Both the position numbers and the translations under genes were made by a program. A stretch of DNA of 41,224 bases from Desulfarculales bacterium (GTDB taxonomy: Bacteria > Desulfobacterota > Desulfarculia > Desulfarculales > Desulfarculaceae). The DNA is taken from contig JAIRYI010000022.1 of assembly GCA_031267815.1 (NCBI GenBank), positions 1 to 41,224 on the forward strand, in the 5' to 3' direction. The notes beneath the pieces were generated by a model. The model was not told the DNA's origin and searched no databases. It saw only the letters and a program-made list of their open reading frames with translations. This document shows positions 19,290 through 27,263 of this stretch, in pieces. Positions within the stretch are counted from its first letter, which is position 1, and every line of letters starts with the position of its first letter.

Positions 19290-21539
19290 ATGGACGGAAT
19301 AATTAAACCCCACAATCTTGCCCCGGTTGAACTTAACCCCAATGCCGCCGCAGTGCTGGAAAAACGTTATTTTTTAAAAGACCTGCGGGGCCGGCCTTTG
19401 GAAACCGCCGAACTTATGTTGGGGCGGGTAGCCGGCGCGGTGGCCGCCGAGGAAAGTAAATATTCCGATTCTTCCTGGCGCCCCCAGGATCTGGCCCAGG
19501 CTTTTTACGATATGATGGCCGGTTGGCAGTTTTTGCCCAATTCCCCTACGCTCATGAACGCTGGCACTGATCTGGGCCAGCTCTCGGCCTGTTTTGTCCT
19601 CCCGGTGGGGGATTCGATCGAAGAGATTTTCGACGCGGTAAAGTTCGCGGCCATGATCCACAAATCAGGCGGCGGCACCGGGTTTTCCTTTTCCCGCCTG
19701 CGTCCCAAAGACAGCCGGGTAGGATCCACCGGCGGCGTGGCCTCCGGCCCTCTTTCTTTTTTGCGCATATTCAACACCGCCACTGAGCAGATAAAACAGG
19801 GAGGAACCAGACGGGGAGCCAATATGGGGATCCTGCGGGTTGACCATCCCGATATTCTGGAGTTTATTGCCGCCAAAGAAAAAGACGGGGAATTCAACAA
19901 TTTTAACCTGTCGGTAAGCCTGACCGAAAGTTTCATGCAGGCGGTGGAGAAAAATGAGGACTATCCTCTCGCGGATCCCAGCGGCCGGGAGATCAGCGCC
20001 CGCCTGAACGCCCGGCAGGTGTTCGATCTGCTGGTGCGAAAAGCTTGGGAAAGCGGTGATCCGGGCATAATATTCATTGACCGCATCAACCGGGACAACC
20101 CCAATCCCGAGCAGGGCGAAATTGAATCCACCAATCCCTGCGGCGAGCAGCCTCTCCTGCCCTATGAAGCATGCAATCTGGGTTCCATAAATTTATCCCG
20201 TTTTTACCGGCCGGGGTGGAAAAATCAGAATGAAGCCATTGCCTGGCAGGAATTGCAGCGAGTGATAAAATTGGCCGTCCGGTTTTTGGACAATGTCATT
20301 GACGCCTCCCGTTTTCCTCTGGAACAGATAAACGCCAAAGTACAGGCCAACCGTAAAGTGGGCCTGGGGGTAATGGGCTGGGCGGATTTGCTTTATTGCC
20401 TGAAAATACCTTATAACAGTTCCGCGGCTACAGATTTGGCCGGAAAAATCATGAGTTTCATCCGTGATGAGGCCCGGCGGGCCTCGGAGGAACTGGCTCG
20501 GGAGCGCGGGCCTTTTCCCTCCTATGCCGATTCGGTTTACGCCCGGGAAGGCCTGGGTCCTTTCCGCAACGCCACCCTTACCACCATTGCCCCCACTGGC
20601 ACCCTGTCCATTCTGGCCGGCTGCTCTTCCGGCATTGAGCCTTTGTTTGCCTTAAGCTTTGTGCGCAATGTCATGGACGGCGCCAGGCTCCAGGAAAACA
20701 ATCCTTATTTTGAACAGGCCCTGCAGCAGGCCGGACTGTTCAGCCGGGAGCTTATGGAAAAAGTGGCGGCCCGGGGTTCGGCGCAGACGGTGGAGGAAAT
20801 ACCGGAGGATATAAAAAAGGTATTTGTCACCGCCATGGATATTGAAGCGCAATGGCACCTGCGCATGCAGGCCGCTTTTCAGAAATTTACCGACAACGCG
20901 GTCTCCAAAACAGTTAACCTGCCCAATTCGGCTGGCCCGGAAGATATAGGGCGCGTCTATTGGATGGCTTATCAGGAGGGATGTAAAGGGGTTACGGTTT
21001 ACCGCGATGGCTGCAAATCCAGTCAGGTACTTTATGCCGGCGAAGGCCGCCTCCAGGAAGGCGGGAAGGCGCACGCCTCGCGTTCGGTACGGGAACGGCC
21101 TGATATTGTCTATGGTTTTACCAGGAAAGTGCGCACCGGCCACGGGCTGATGTATGTAACTATCAATGAAGTGGCCGGCCGGCCCTTTGAGGTCTTTGCC
21201 ACCATAGGCAAATCCGGCCGCTCCACCATGGCCAAGGCGGAGGCGATCGGCCGGCTGGTATCCCTGGCTTTGCGCTCTGATGTGGAATTAAGCGAAATAA
21301 TCAAGCAGATAAAGGGGATCAGCGGGGAAATGCCGGTCTATCAGCCCGGTAAACAGGGGTTGGTGGAATCTATTCCCGACGGCATTGCCTGGGTGTTGGA
21401 AGATCGCTACTTGAAAGCCGGGCGCCCGGTTGACGCCAATGGTCTGGGCCGGGAACGCTGTCCGGAATGTGATGAGGTTTTGCTTTTTCAGGAAGGCTGC
21501 CTTATGTGCCCGGCCTGCGCTTTTACCCGGTGTAATTAG
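19290..21539 (+). CDS. nrdJ: Class II (adenosylcobalamin-dependent) ribonucleotide reductase
   Basis: This enzyme makes deoxyribonucleotides using a radical generated from coenzyme B12 and needs no oxygen. In the 749-residue form, SACFVLP contains Cys101 of the active-site redox pair. NPCGE supplies Asn282, the radical Cys284 and Glu286, and Cys295 lies in YEACNLGSINL. The C-terminus (CPECDEVLL, then CLMCPAC) gives the redox-active or zinc-binding cysteines that reload the site. I chose ATG 19290 because the longer TTG start at 19155 would lie almost on the transcription start behind the NrdR-box promoter, and its extra 45 residues look unrelated to the family. No clear Shine-Dalgarno precedes 19290. 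A tandem 15-16-base repeat (GAAATGAATYTATTG) sits just upstream. Confidence 0.92.
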   Translation: MDGIIKPHNLAPVELNPNAAAVLEKRYFLKDLRGRPLETAELMLGRVAGAVAAEESKYSDSSWRPQDLAQAFYDMMAGWQFLPNSPTLMNAGTDLGQLSACFVLPVGDSIEEIFDAVKFAAMIHKSGGGTGFSFSRLRPKDSRVGSTGGVASGPLSFLRIFNTATEQIKQGGTRRGANMGILRVDHPDILEFIAAKEKDGEFNNFNLSVSLTESFMQAVEKNEDYPLADPSGREISARLNARQVFDLLVRKAWESGDPGIIFIDRINRDNPNPEQGEIESTNPCGEQPLLPYEACNLGSINLSRFYRPGWKNQNEAIAWQELQRVIKLAVRFLDNVIDASRFPLEQINAKVQANRKVGLGVMGWADLLYCLKIPYNSSAATDLAGKIMSFIRDEARRASEELARERGPFPSYADSVYAREGLGPFRNATLTTIAPTGTLSILAGCSSGIEPLFALSFVRNVMDGARLQENNPYFEQALQQAGLFSRELMEKVAARGSAQTVEEIPEDIKKVFVTAMDIEAQWHLRMQAAFQKFTDNAVSKTVNLPNSAGPEDIGRVYWMAYQEGCKGVTVYRDGCKSSQVLYAGEGRLQEGGKAHASRSVRERPDIVYGFTRKVRTGHGLMYVTINEVAGRPFEVFATIGKSGRSTMAKAEAIGRLVSLALRSDVELSEIIKQIKGISGEMPVYQPGKQGLVESIPDGIAWVLEDRYLKAGRPVDANGLGRERCPECDEVLLFQEGCLMCPACAFTRCN

Positions 21540-21569
21540 CGGGAAAATTCATGACAAAGGAGAATTTCT

Positions 21570-21857
21570 GTGATCGTAATTATAGCCAAGACCACGCTCA
21601 AAGAGGGTAAAAAACAGGATTTTATCGACGCCTCCCGCGATCTGGCGGAAAAAACCCGCCGGGAGGAGGGCTGTGTATCCTACGAAGTATATGAAGATCT
21701 GAGCGGGCGGGGCGGGATGATTATTTTTGAAAAATGGCGGGATCAAGCCTGCCTAGACGCTCATCTGGCCACTGCTCATTATCTGGCCTGGAAGGAAGCG
21801 GCCGGATCTTTCCGTCATGAAGGGCCCGAGCTTATTCATTACCGGCAGGTATGGTAG
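21570..21857 (+). CDS. ABM-domain putative quinol monooxygenase
   Basis: This 95-residue single-domain protein has the antibiotic biosynthesis monooxygenase (ABM) fold: it opens MIVIIAKTTLKEGK, continues with a helix and REEGCVSYEVYED, and has FEKWRDQACLDAHLATAHY, the usual E-x-W then H-x-x-T pattern. Relatives such as YgiN oxidise quinols or aromatic rings without a cofactor. The start is GTG 21570 with AAAGGAGAA in good position. It follows nrdJ by 30 bases on the same strand and is probably in the same transcript. Its substrate cannot be told. Confidence 0.85.
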   Translation: MIVIIAKTTLKEGKKQDFIDASRDLAEKTRREEGCVSYEVYEDLSGRGGMIIFEKWRDQACLDAHLATAHYLAWKEAAGSFRHEGPELIHYRQVW

Positions 21858-21887
21858 GACGGCGCCAATTGGGACAATAGACAGGTT

Positions 21888-22292
21888 ATGGACTCCGACC
21901 AGTATCAGCCGCCCCTTATATCCTATCCTCCCGGAGTGGATCCTTCTCAGGCATTATCCTTGCAATTCATATCTCTTGCCGGCGGGGAGGCGCGGGCCAT
22001 ACTTAAAATAGGGGAACAGTTTCGCGGCTGGCCCGGTATGGCGCATGGCGGAATCATAGGCGCGCTGTTGACCGAGGCCATGGTTCGGGCCGCGGAAAAT
22101 CTCCGCCCCGGCAGAGCGGCATTGCTGACATTTGAGCTTGATTTTCTTAAGCCGGTCCTGCTGGAATGGGAATTGGCGGCGAGGGGCCGGGTGTTGGGGA
22201 CGGAAGGCGGCATGGTGCGGGCAGAGGCGGAATTGTACCGTCAGGACGGATCCGCTCTTTTGGCCAAGGCCTCCGGCACGCTTGCATATTAG
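21888..22292 (+). CDS. Hotdog-fold thioesterase (PaaI-like), first copy
   Basis: This 134-residue protein has the hotdog thioesterase signature GMAHGGIIGALLTEAM (about residues 50-65), where HGG starts the central helix, followed by the strands LLTFELDFLKPV and GRVLGTEGGMVRAEAEL. Such enzymes hydrolyse acyl-CoA or acyl-carrier thioesters in the cytoplasm. The DxxxG-type catalytic residue of PaaI is not obvious, and Glu63 in the helix is the likely acid. The ribosome-binding site is weak (ACAGG before ATG 21888). It is followed by a second hotdog gene, and the two could form a heteromer. Confidence 0.8.
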   Translation: MDSDQYQPPLISYPPGVDPSQALSLQFISLAGGEARAILKIGEQFRGWPGMAHGGIIGALLTEAMVRAAENLRPGRAALLTFELDFLKPVLLEWELAARGRVLGTEGGMVRAEAELYRQDGSALLAKASGTLAY

Positions 22293-22306
22293 GCTGGTAA
22301 AAGCGC

Positions 22307-22813
22307 ATGGCTTTCTTCACTCCTGCTGTTATTACCCAAGGCTATTCCTATGTGTGCGGCTCGGAAAATCCATGCGGGTTGCATATTGTCCCCAGTTATG
22401 ATCTTGAGGCCAATCTGGTGCGTGCGGATATGGTACTGCCGCCTGATCCCGCTCTGCTCCCCCTGGCTTCCTGGCCCAGTCATGTCCATCCGGGCATTGT
22501 CATCAGTCTGGTTGACGAGGTGGTAGGGAGCCTGGCTTTGCTCAAGGCCGGTTACCGGGCCGTGGTTACCGCCAACATAAATCTGAGCATGCACGCGCCG
22601 GTGCCCTGGGGGCGGCATTTGCGCCTGCAAGGCCGGCTCACCGCCCAGGAAGGGCGCAAACTGTTTACTTCCTGCCGTCTGCTGGAGGTAAGCAACGGCG
22701 CGCTTCTGGTCAGCGGCCGGATGTTATTTGTTATTTTAAGCGAGGAAAAGGCATCGGCCATGCCCGGGAACATCACTCCGGAAGGGGCCTCCCCCCAAGA
22801 CTCCGCACCGTGA
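22307..22813 (+). CDS. Hotdog-fold thioesterase-like protein, second copy
   Basis: This 168-residue protein has the hotdog central helix as HVHPGIVISLVDEVVGSLAL (about residues 59-78) and following strands TANINLSMHAPVPWG and LFTSCRLLEVSNGALLVSGRMLF. In place of HGG it has HPG, and Asp71 or Glu72 in the helix would act as the acid. The N-terminus has the family's CGLH-type opening (ENPCGLHIV). It lies 14 bases after the first hotdog gene and its stop overlaps the GTG start of rlmH (GTGA). Sequence similarity to the first copy is low, so this is not a recent duplication. Confidence 0.78.
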   Translation: MAFFTPAVITQGYSYVCGSENPCGLHIVPSYDLEANLVRADMVLPPDPALLPLASWPSHVHPGIVISLVDEVVGSLALLKAGYRAVVTANINLSMHAPVPWGRHLRLQGRLTAQEGRKLFTSCRLLEVSNGALLVSGRMLFVILSEEKASAMPGNITPEGASPQDSAP

Positions 22814-23307
22814 TCAACTGTCTCCTGGCGGTGGGAAAGCCTAAACAGGCCCATTGGAGGGAAGCCCTTGAGGTCTATGCCGCGCGTTTGCGGGGGTACG
22901 GCGGCTGTGAGCTGATTTCAGTCCGGCCCATGGCTGAGGAACGGGGCTGCTCTCCGGAAGATATTATGCGACAGGAAGGCGAACGTCTCCTGTGCCGCCT
23001 GCGGCCAGGCGATACAGTCTGGGTCCTGGCCGGCGAAGGAGAGGGGTTGACTTCGCCCCAGTTGGCCCGGCGTTTGCAAAAAGCCCAAAGCTCCCGCCGC
23101 CTGGTGATAATTGTGGGCGGACAATTAGGTTTGAGCCCGCAGGTTAAAGCCAGATCCGGCCTTCTGCTCAGCCTGGGGGCAATTACTCTGCCTCATGAGC
23201 TGGCCGCGGTAGTCGCCCTGGAACAGCTCTACCGCGCCCATACTATTCTGGCCGGCCTGCCTTACCACCGTTTTTCGGATGGTCTGGACGGTCCGCGTTC
23301 CGCCTGA
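22810..23307 (+). CDS. rlmH: 23S rRNA (pseudouridine1915-N3)-methyltransferase RlmH
   Basis: This 165-residue SPOUT methyltransferase methylates pseudouridine 1915 in helix 69 of 23S rRNA. The trefoil-knot elements are VWVLAGEGEGLTSPQLA, LVIIVGGQLGLSPQVK (the family has GG(A/P)xGL) and SLGAITLPHELAAVVALEQLYRA, ending in the typical LPYHR. The length is slightly above the usual 155-160. The GTG start at 22810 overlaps the TGA of the preceding thioesterase gene, so translation is probably coupled. It converges with the macrodomain gene three bases later. Confidence 0.93.
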   Translation: MINCLLAVGKPKQAHWREALEVYAARLRGYGGCELISVRPMAEERGCSPEDIMRQEGERLLCRLRPGDTVWVLAGEGEGLTSPQLARRLQKAQSSRRLVIIVGGQLGLSPQVKARSGLLLSLGAITLPHELAAVVALEQLYRAHTILAGLPYHRFSDGLDGPRSA

Positions 23308-23310
23308 ATT

Positions 23311-23850
23311 TCACTCCTGTTTAAAAATCGAATCACCCGCTTCCGCATAAATTTTAAAGCTGCGTTCGTCAAAAAGCACCATTTTGACAAGCGTAAAAGC
23401 GTGAGGATGCTCATCTGCAAAAGCGGCGATGGTTTCAAGGGCAATGGGCGCGGCCAGTTCCAGGGGATAGCCGTAAACGCCGGTTGAAATACTGGGAAAG
23501 GCGAGAGTGGGCAGATTGTTTTCATATGCCAGTTGCAGGGAGGAGCGATAACATCCGGCCAGCAGGACGGCGTCGTCCGCCTGCCCGGAATAAACAGGGC
23601 CCACGGTATGGATTACATAAGCGGCAGGCAGGTTATAACCTTTGGTAATAACCGCCCGGCCGGTTTGACATCCGCCTATGCGGCGGCATTCGGCCATCAA
23701 CTGCGGCCCGGAGGCGCGGTGAATGGCTCCGTCCACTCCTCCTCCTCCGGCCAGCCGGTTATTGGCGGCATTGACTATAGCGGAGGTTTTTTCTACGGTG
23801 ATATCTCCCTTAACAATTGCGATCAGCGTTTCCTTGCGTAAATATTCCAT
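23311..23850 (-). CDS. Macrodomain ADP-ribosyl hydrolase (YmdB/MacroD type)
   Basis: This 179-residue protein is a single macrodomain. GDITVEKTSAIVNAANNRLAG includes the catalytic Asn pair of NAAN, GGGGVDGAIHRASGP is the ADP-ribose-binding glycine loop, and SISTGVYGYP is the second loop. Relatives deacetylate O-acetyl-ADP-ribose or remove ADP-ribose from proteins; YmdB also inhibits RNase III in E. coli, which is notable because rnc is in this window, though that link is inference. I start at ATG 23850 because AAGGAG lies six bases before it, whereas the upstream ATG 23856 touches the ribosome-binding site. It is last in the minus-strand run after mltA. Confidence 0.93.
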   Translation of the reverse strand: MEYLRKETLIAIVKGDITVEKTSAIVNAANNRLAGGGGVDGAIHRASGPQLMAECRRIGGCQTGRAVITKGYNLPAAYVIHTVGPVYSGQADDAVLLAGCYRSSLQLAYENNLPTLAFPSISTGVYGYPLELAAPIALETIAAFADEHPHAFTLVKMVLFDERSFKIYAEAGDSIFKQE

Positions 23851-23860
23851 GATCATCTCC

Positions 23861-25039
23861 TTACGATGAAGGCTTGGGCAGTAAAAAATATATCTGCCCG
23901 GAACTTTGCATGCGTCCTGCCTCTTCTTCCGCCTCCCGGCCGCTGCCCCAAAATAAATCCACCCGCCCCGGGCCTTTGATAGCTCCGCCCGTGTCCTGCC
24001 CCCACACCAGGCGGTTTATCGGTCCGGTCGGACAATTACCCTGGCCAGGGCGCTGAGTGCGGATGAAAGCCAGGCCCATGGGGGGGAATAGATCCCTGTC
24101 ATAGGCAACGGAGCGTCCTGGGGTCAAAGGCCGCTCATATGCCCCCAGTGGGCCGCCTTCCGGGCTTAAGAGGCGAAAAAAAACATAGGAGGGGTTGGCG
24201 CTTAAAACCTCCTCTATCCGCTCAGGGTGCAGGCCCAGATAGCGGCGTATGCTCTGCATACTCATATCTTCTTTATTTATGGCCCCTTCCGCCAGCAGCA
24301 ACGCGCCGATGGAGCGGTAGGGCCGGCCGTTTTGTCCCGCGTATCCCAGGCGGATCAGACTACCCTCGGTCAGCTTTATCTGCCCGGAACCCTGGATGTG
24401 AAGGAAGAAGGCGTCAAGCGGATCCCGCAGATAGGCCAGAGGCTCACCCGCGCCCGCCAGGGCGTCTTGGAAATCAATGGCCGCGCGCTCAGGATAAGGT
24501 TTTATCTGCCGATCTTGCAATCTGCCCACCAGGCGGCGGGGCGGAAGATCGTCCCCAAAAAATTTTAAATCAACTGTCACCAGGTCGCCGGGCAAGGAAT
24601 AAAGGGGCCAGCGGTAGTCTTCATCCGCATCCAGGCTGCCTTCAAGAATTGGCTCATAATAGCCGGTAAAGAGAACATCGCCCTGATGATTGCGGCCCTT
24701 TGACTGATAAAGGTCAAATTCCCGCTGGAGAGCTTCGCTGAACTGCCGCGGATGGGAATATGCGCGGCGCAGACTTACTGCTCTGGCCCAGGCCCGGGCT
24801 AGTTCCGCTCCGCTGAAAGATCGCCCTTCTATGCTGAAAGCAGGCCTGATCCCCAGAGAGTTCAAATATTCCAGGCTGGGGGATGCGGCCGCCTCCAGGC
24901 TCTCCGGATCCATATCGTCTTCCATAAGCGGCCACTCCGCCGGGGTCACAAGTTTAAAGGCGGGAGGAGACGGGGCGTCATCATCAGCGCAGGCGGCAAT
25001 AAAGACAAGGCATATGCAGATTAAAGCCAGCGGGCGCAT
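23861..25039 (-). CDS. mltA: Membrane-bound lytic murein transglycosylase A (MltA)
   Basis: This 392-residue outer-membrane lipoprotein cuts the glycan strands of peptidoglycan between MurNAc and GlcNAc, leaving 1,6-anhydro ends. The lipobox IAAC puts the lipidated cysteine at residue 17. The MltA domain includes FTGYYEPILEGS and FFLHIQGSGQIKL. The C-terminal 3D domain has QDTGGAIKGPGRVDLFWG (348-365), where the conserved aspartates, including the catalytic one, lie. The length fits the family. It overlaps neither neighbour but sits seven bases after the SRPBCC gene and ten before the macrodomain gene, so it belongs to the same transcript. Confidence 0.95.
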   Translation of the reverse strand: MRPLALICICLVFIAACADDDAPSPPAFKLVTPAEWPLMEDDMDPESLEAAASPSLEYLNSLGIRPAFSIEGRSFSGAELARAWARAVSLRRAYSHPRQFSEALQREFDLYQSKGRNHQGDVLFTGYYEPILEGSLDADEDYRWPLYSLPGDLVTVDLKFFGDDLPPRRLVGRLQDRQIKPYPERAAIDFQDALAGAGEPLAYLRDPLDAFFLHIQGSGQIKLTEGSLIRLGYAGQNGRPYRSIGALLLAEGAINKEDMSMQSIRRYLGLHPERIEEVLSANPSYVFFRLLSPEGGPLGAYERPLTPGRSVAYDRDLFPPMGLAFIRTQRPGQGNCPTGPINRLVWGQDTGGAIKGPGRVDLFWGSGREAEEEAGRMQSSGQIYFLLPKPSS

Positions 25040-25046
25040 GTTCTCA

Positions 25047-25508
25047 TCATCCGCCGCGCAGCTTTGCCTGCTGCCGCGCGGCGGCGGCTATGCTCTTCAG
25101 CCATTTTTCATTTATTTCGGAAAGTCTGCGCATGGAAAACAGGGCGCTGAAAAGAATAAGCCCGGCCCCGTGCAGATGTTCCTGGAAAGTCAGGCTGGTG
25201 TGGGTGTCATCGCAGGCGGTGAATTTTATTTTGGTTTCAGATTTGACGCCCCAGAATTTACCCTCCCAGGCCAGGATCTGCCAGGGGCGGTAAGCCACCA
25301 CCCTGGCTTTGACCTTAACCGGCAGGCCCAGAGGCTTTAAGGTAAAAACAAAGCGGCCATTCATGTCCAGCGGCTCCCCCTGGCTGCTCACCCGGCGCAC
25401 TCCGAAACCCAGAAGAGGCCAATGCAAAACGTCATTGAACAATTGCCATACCAGCCAGCAGGGAGCGTTGATATAAACAGTATTTTCGAATTCCCAGGCA
25501 ATTTTCAC
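25047..25508 (-). CDS. SRPBCC (START-like) domain protein
   Basis: This 153-residue protein has the SRPBCC pattern: an N-terminal strand FENTVYINAPCWLVWQLFND, a curved sheet with PVKVKARVVAYRPWQILAWEG and KIKFTACDDTHTSLTFQEH, and a long C-terminal helix (about residues 125-150). Such proteins bind hydrophobic ligands in a deep cavity. The ligand and role are unknown. Its ATG overlaps the stop of the PP-loop gene (ATGA), so the two are translationally coupled. Confidence 0.82.
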   Translation of the reverse strand: MKIAWEFENTVYINAPCWLVWQLFNDVLHWPLLGFGVRRVSSQGEPLDMNGRFVFTLKPLGLPVKVKARVVAYRPWQILAWEGKFWGVKSETKIKFTACDDTHTSLTFQEHLHGAGLILFSALFSMRRLSEINEKWLKSIAAAARQQAKLRGG

Positions 25509-26467
25509 AAAATATATTCCCGCGCAGCGCTTTTGTCCATGGGCCTTACCGTAAGCACCTTCTCGCCCGCCTGTACCCGGCGCGCCTCCTGGCCGGGGGT
25601 ATAACCGGCCACAATTGCGGCGGCCGGTTCCAGATCATCCCCGCGGCCGGAGAACAGGCCCAAAGGCCCGGGCTGATCCAGTAATTCTATAGAGGTTATT
25701 CCCTCCCCGGCCTGGAGCATAAGCGCTTGCAAGCGGGTATTGTCATCGTGATTGCGGCCCACAATAAGCTTGCTGTGTGGAGAAAGACGGAAATGACGCC
25801 CGTGTTTCAGCATTTCAATTTGCCCGGAGCGGCAGTCAGGCTGATGGTGGAGCAGGTCTTTGAGGCGGCGGCTGAAGCCGGGATCGGTGAGCAGGCATCC
25901 TCCTCCCGGAGCGGGATATTCGCTCATGCCCATTTCCTCCGCTAAAGCCATCTGCGTTTTGCGCCCGCGCCCGTACAGGCTGCCCAAAAGCTCACGTTTC
26001 ACCAGTCCGTTCTCTTCCATTGGCGTGGGTGTCAAGCGCCCCGCCGACAGAGGACGGAGAATACGGTCTCCATATCCGCTGGCCTTGGCCACGGTTTTGA
26101 GAGCGTTGGGGTTCTGGCTCATAGGGCGCTGGCCCAAAACTTCGCCGGTATAAATAAAATCAAATCCTTCCGCCTCCATAATCAGCCCGGCCTTCTTAAG
26201 CATAAAAGCATGACAGTCTATGCAGGGATTCATGTTGGAACCGTAACCGTAGCGGGGGTTTTTGACCACCTTTTGCAAATGCTCCTCCGCCACATTTATT
26301 TCCCGCAGTTCAAAACCGTAAGCCGCGGACGCGGCTTTGGCTTTGGCGGCGGAAAAAAACGGGGTGACAAAGGTAAGCGCCACTGTCTCAATCCCGGCTT
26401 TTCTCATCAGCAAGGTGGCCAGAGTAGAATCCAGGCCGCCGGACAACAAACCCAAAGCGCGCGCCAT
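25505..26467 (-). CDS. PP-loop ATPase, probable tRNA thiolation enzyme (ThiI/MnmA-like)
   Basis: This 320-residue protein has an N-type ATP pyrophosphatase domain with SGGLDS at residues 9-14. Two further motifs stand out: NPCIDC (Cys82 and Cys85) and PGGGCLL (Cys191). A C-x2-C plus distant Cys is the arrangement by which TtuA/TtcA-type thiolases hold a [4Fe-4S] cluster, so it may thiolate tRNA with an iron-sulfur cluster. The C-terminal part (SPHSKLIVGRNHDDNTRLQ) looks like an NFACT-R/DUF814-type nucleic-acid-binding domain. Similar proteins are often labelled ThiI or MnmA, but the THUMP domain of ThiI is absent. I use ATG 26467 (AAGGAG ten bases upstream), not the TTG at 26476, which would touch the ribosome-binding site. 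Confidence 0.8.
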   Translation of the reverse strand: MARALGLLSGGLDSTLATLLMRKAGIETVALTFVTPFFSAAKAKAASAAYGFELREINVAEEHLQKVVKNPRYGYGSNMNPCIDCHAFMLKKAGLIMEAEGFDFIYTGEVLGQRPMSQNPNALKTVAKASGYGDRILRPLSAGRLTPTPMEENGLVKRELLGSLYGRGRKTQMALAEEMGMSEYPAPGGGCLLTDPGFSRRLKDLLHHQPDCRSGQIEMLKHGRHFRLSPHSKLIVGRNHDDNTRLQALMLQAGEGITSIELLDQPGPLGLFSGRGDDLEPAAAIVAGYTPGQEARRVQAGEKVLTVRPMDKSAAREYIL

Positions 26468-26495
26468 GTTGTGCAAACTCCTTATTTATTCTCTT

Positions 26496-27197
26496 TTAAG
26501 GCTCCGGCTTTTTACGCCCCTGTTTTTTGCGCCAGCGCGCCAGGAGATAAATCACCGCCGGCAGAATCAGAACCCAGAGATGACGGGCCTCCAAGGGGGT
26601 GCGAGTGAAACGCTTTGCTCCCGGCGCGGTTTCCGCATTTCCAAATGACAGCTCAATCCCTTCCTGTCCGGCCGCCAGATGAGCCAGGGCCGTCATTCCC
26701 CGCCTGATCCCTTCCTGATAATTGCCCTGGCGCAAAAGCGGAACCATAATCCTCTGAGTTATGGCTTCCATCTGTGCGGGAGGCAAATTAAGCAACAGTC
26801 CGCTTTCTATATCCAAGCGGCTTATATCCCGTACCACAAAGAGTAAAATTCCCCGTCCTGGCCTTTCCCGGCTCAATTCCTCCAGCCAGGCCCGGGCATG
26901 TTCTTTTATCCCGGCAAAGTGAGATCCGGACGGCAACAGCGCTGTTTCTTTTTCATTCCCCGCCGGCCCGCTTTCCCCCAGAGACGGCACTGTGACCAGC
27001 CACATCTCTATCCCGGCCCGACAGTATAACTCCCGGCAGATGCCGCTGATCTCCTCTGCGTCGGACAGAAGGCCGGCTCTGTCCAGTACAAACCCGGTCT
27101 TTCCGGGATCTCCTGGGCCGGTCGGAGTCTCATCCTCTCCGGCCAGACTTGGCCCGGCTGAAGCAAAAAAGAGGACCAGGACAATGATAAGCCGCAT
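26496..27197 (-). CDS. TPM-domain envelope protein (YgcG-like)
   Basis: This 233-residue protein has a signal peptide (residues 1-19, ending GPSLAG), a TPM domain (about 35-165: VLDRAGLLSDAEE, GIEMWLVTVPSL, RPGRGILLFVVRD, LDIESGLLLN) and a C-terminal membrane helix (about 208-222) followed by a basic tail. TPM domains have reported acid phosphatase activity or bind assembly factors in photosystem maintenance; in bacteria the role is unclear. The topology suggests an inner-membrane-anchored periplasmic domain. It lies between the DnaJ gene and the PP-loop gene, all on the minus strand. Confidence 0.85.
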   Translation of the reverse strand: MRLIIVLVLFFASAGPSLAGEDETPTGPGDPGKTGFVLDRAGLLSDAEEISGICRELYCRAGIEMWLVTVPSLGESGPAGNEKETALLPSGSHFAGIKEHARAWLEELSRERPGRGILLFVVRDISRLDIESGLLLNLPPAQMEAITQRIMVPLLRQGNYQEGIRRGMTALAHLAAGQEGIELSFGNAETAPGAKRFTRTPLEARHLWVLILPAVIYLLARWRKKQGRKKPEP

Positions 27198-27263
27198 TGC
27201 CTCCGCGCTTATCCGCGCGCCCGCCGCCGGCGCGAGCCCGGCCGGGCCATGGCGGCAGTTTTC

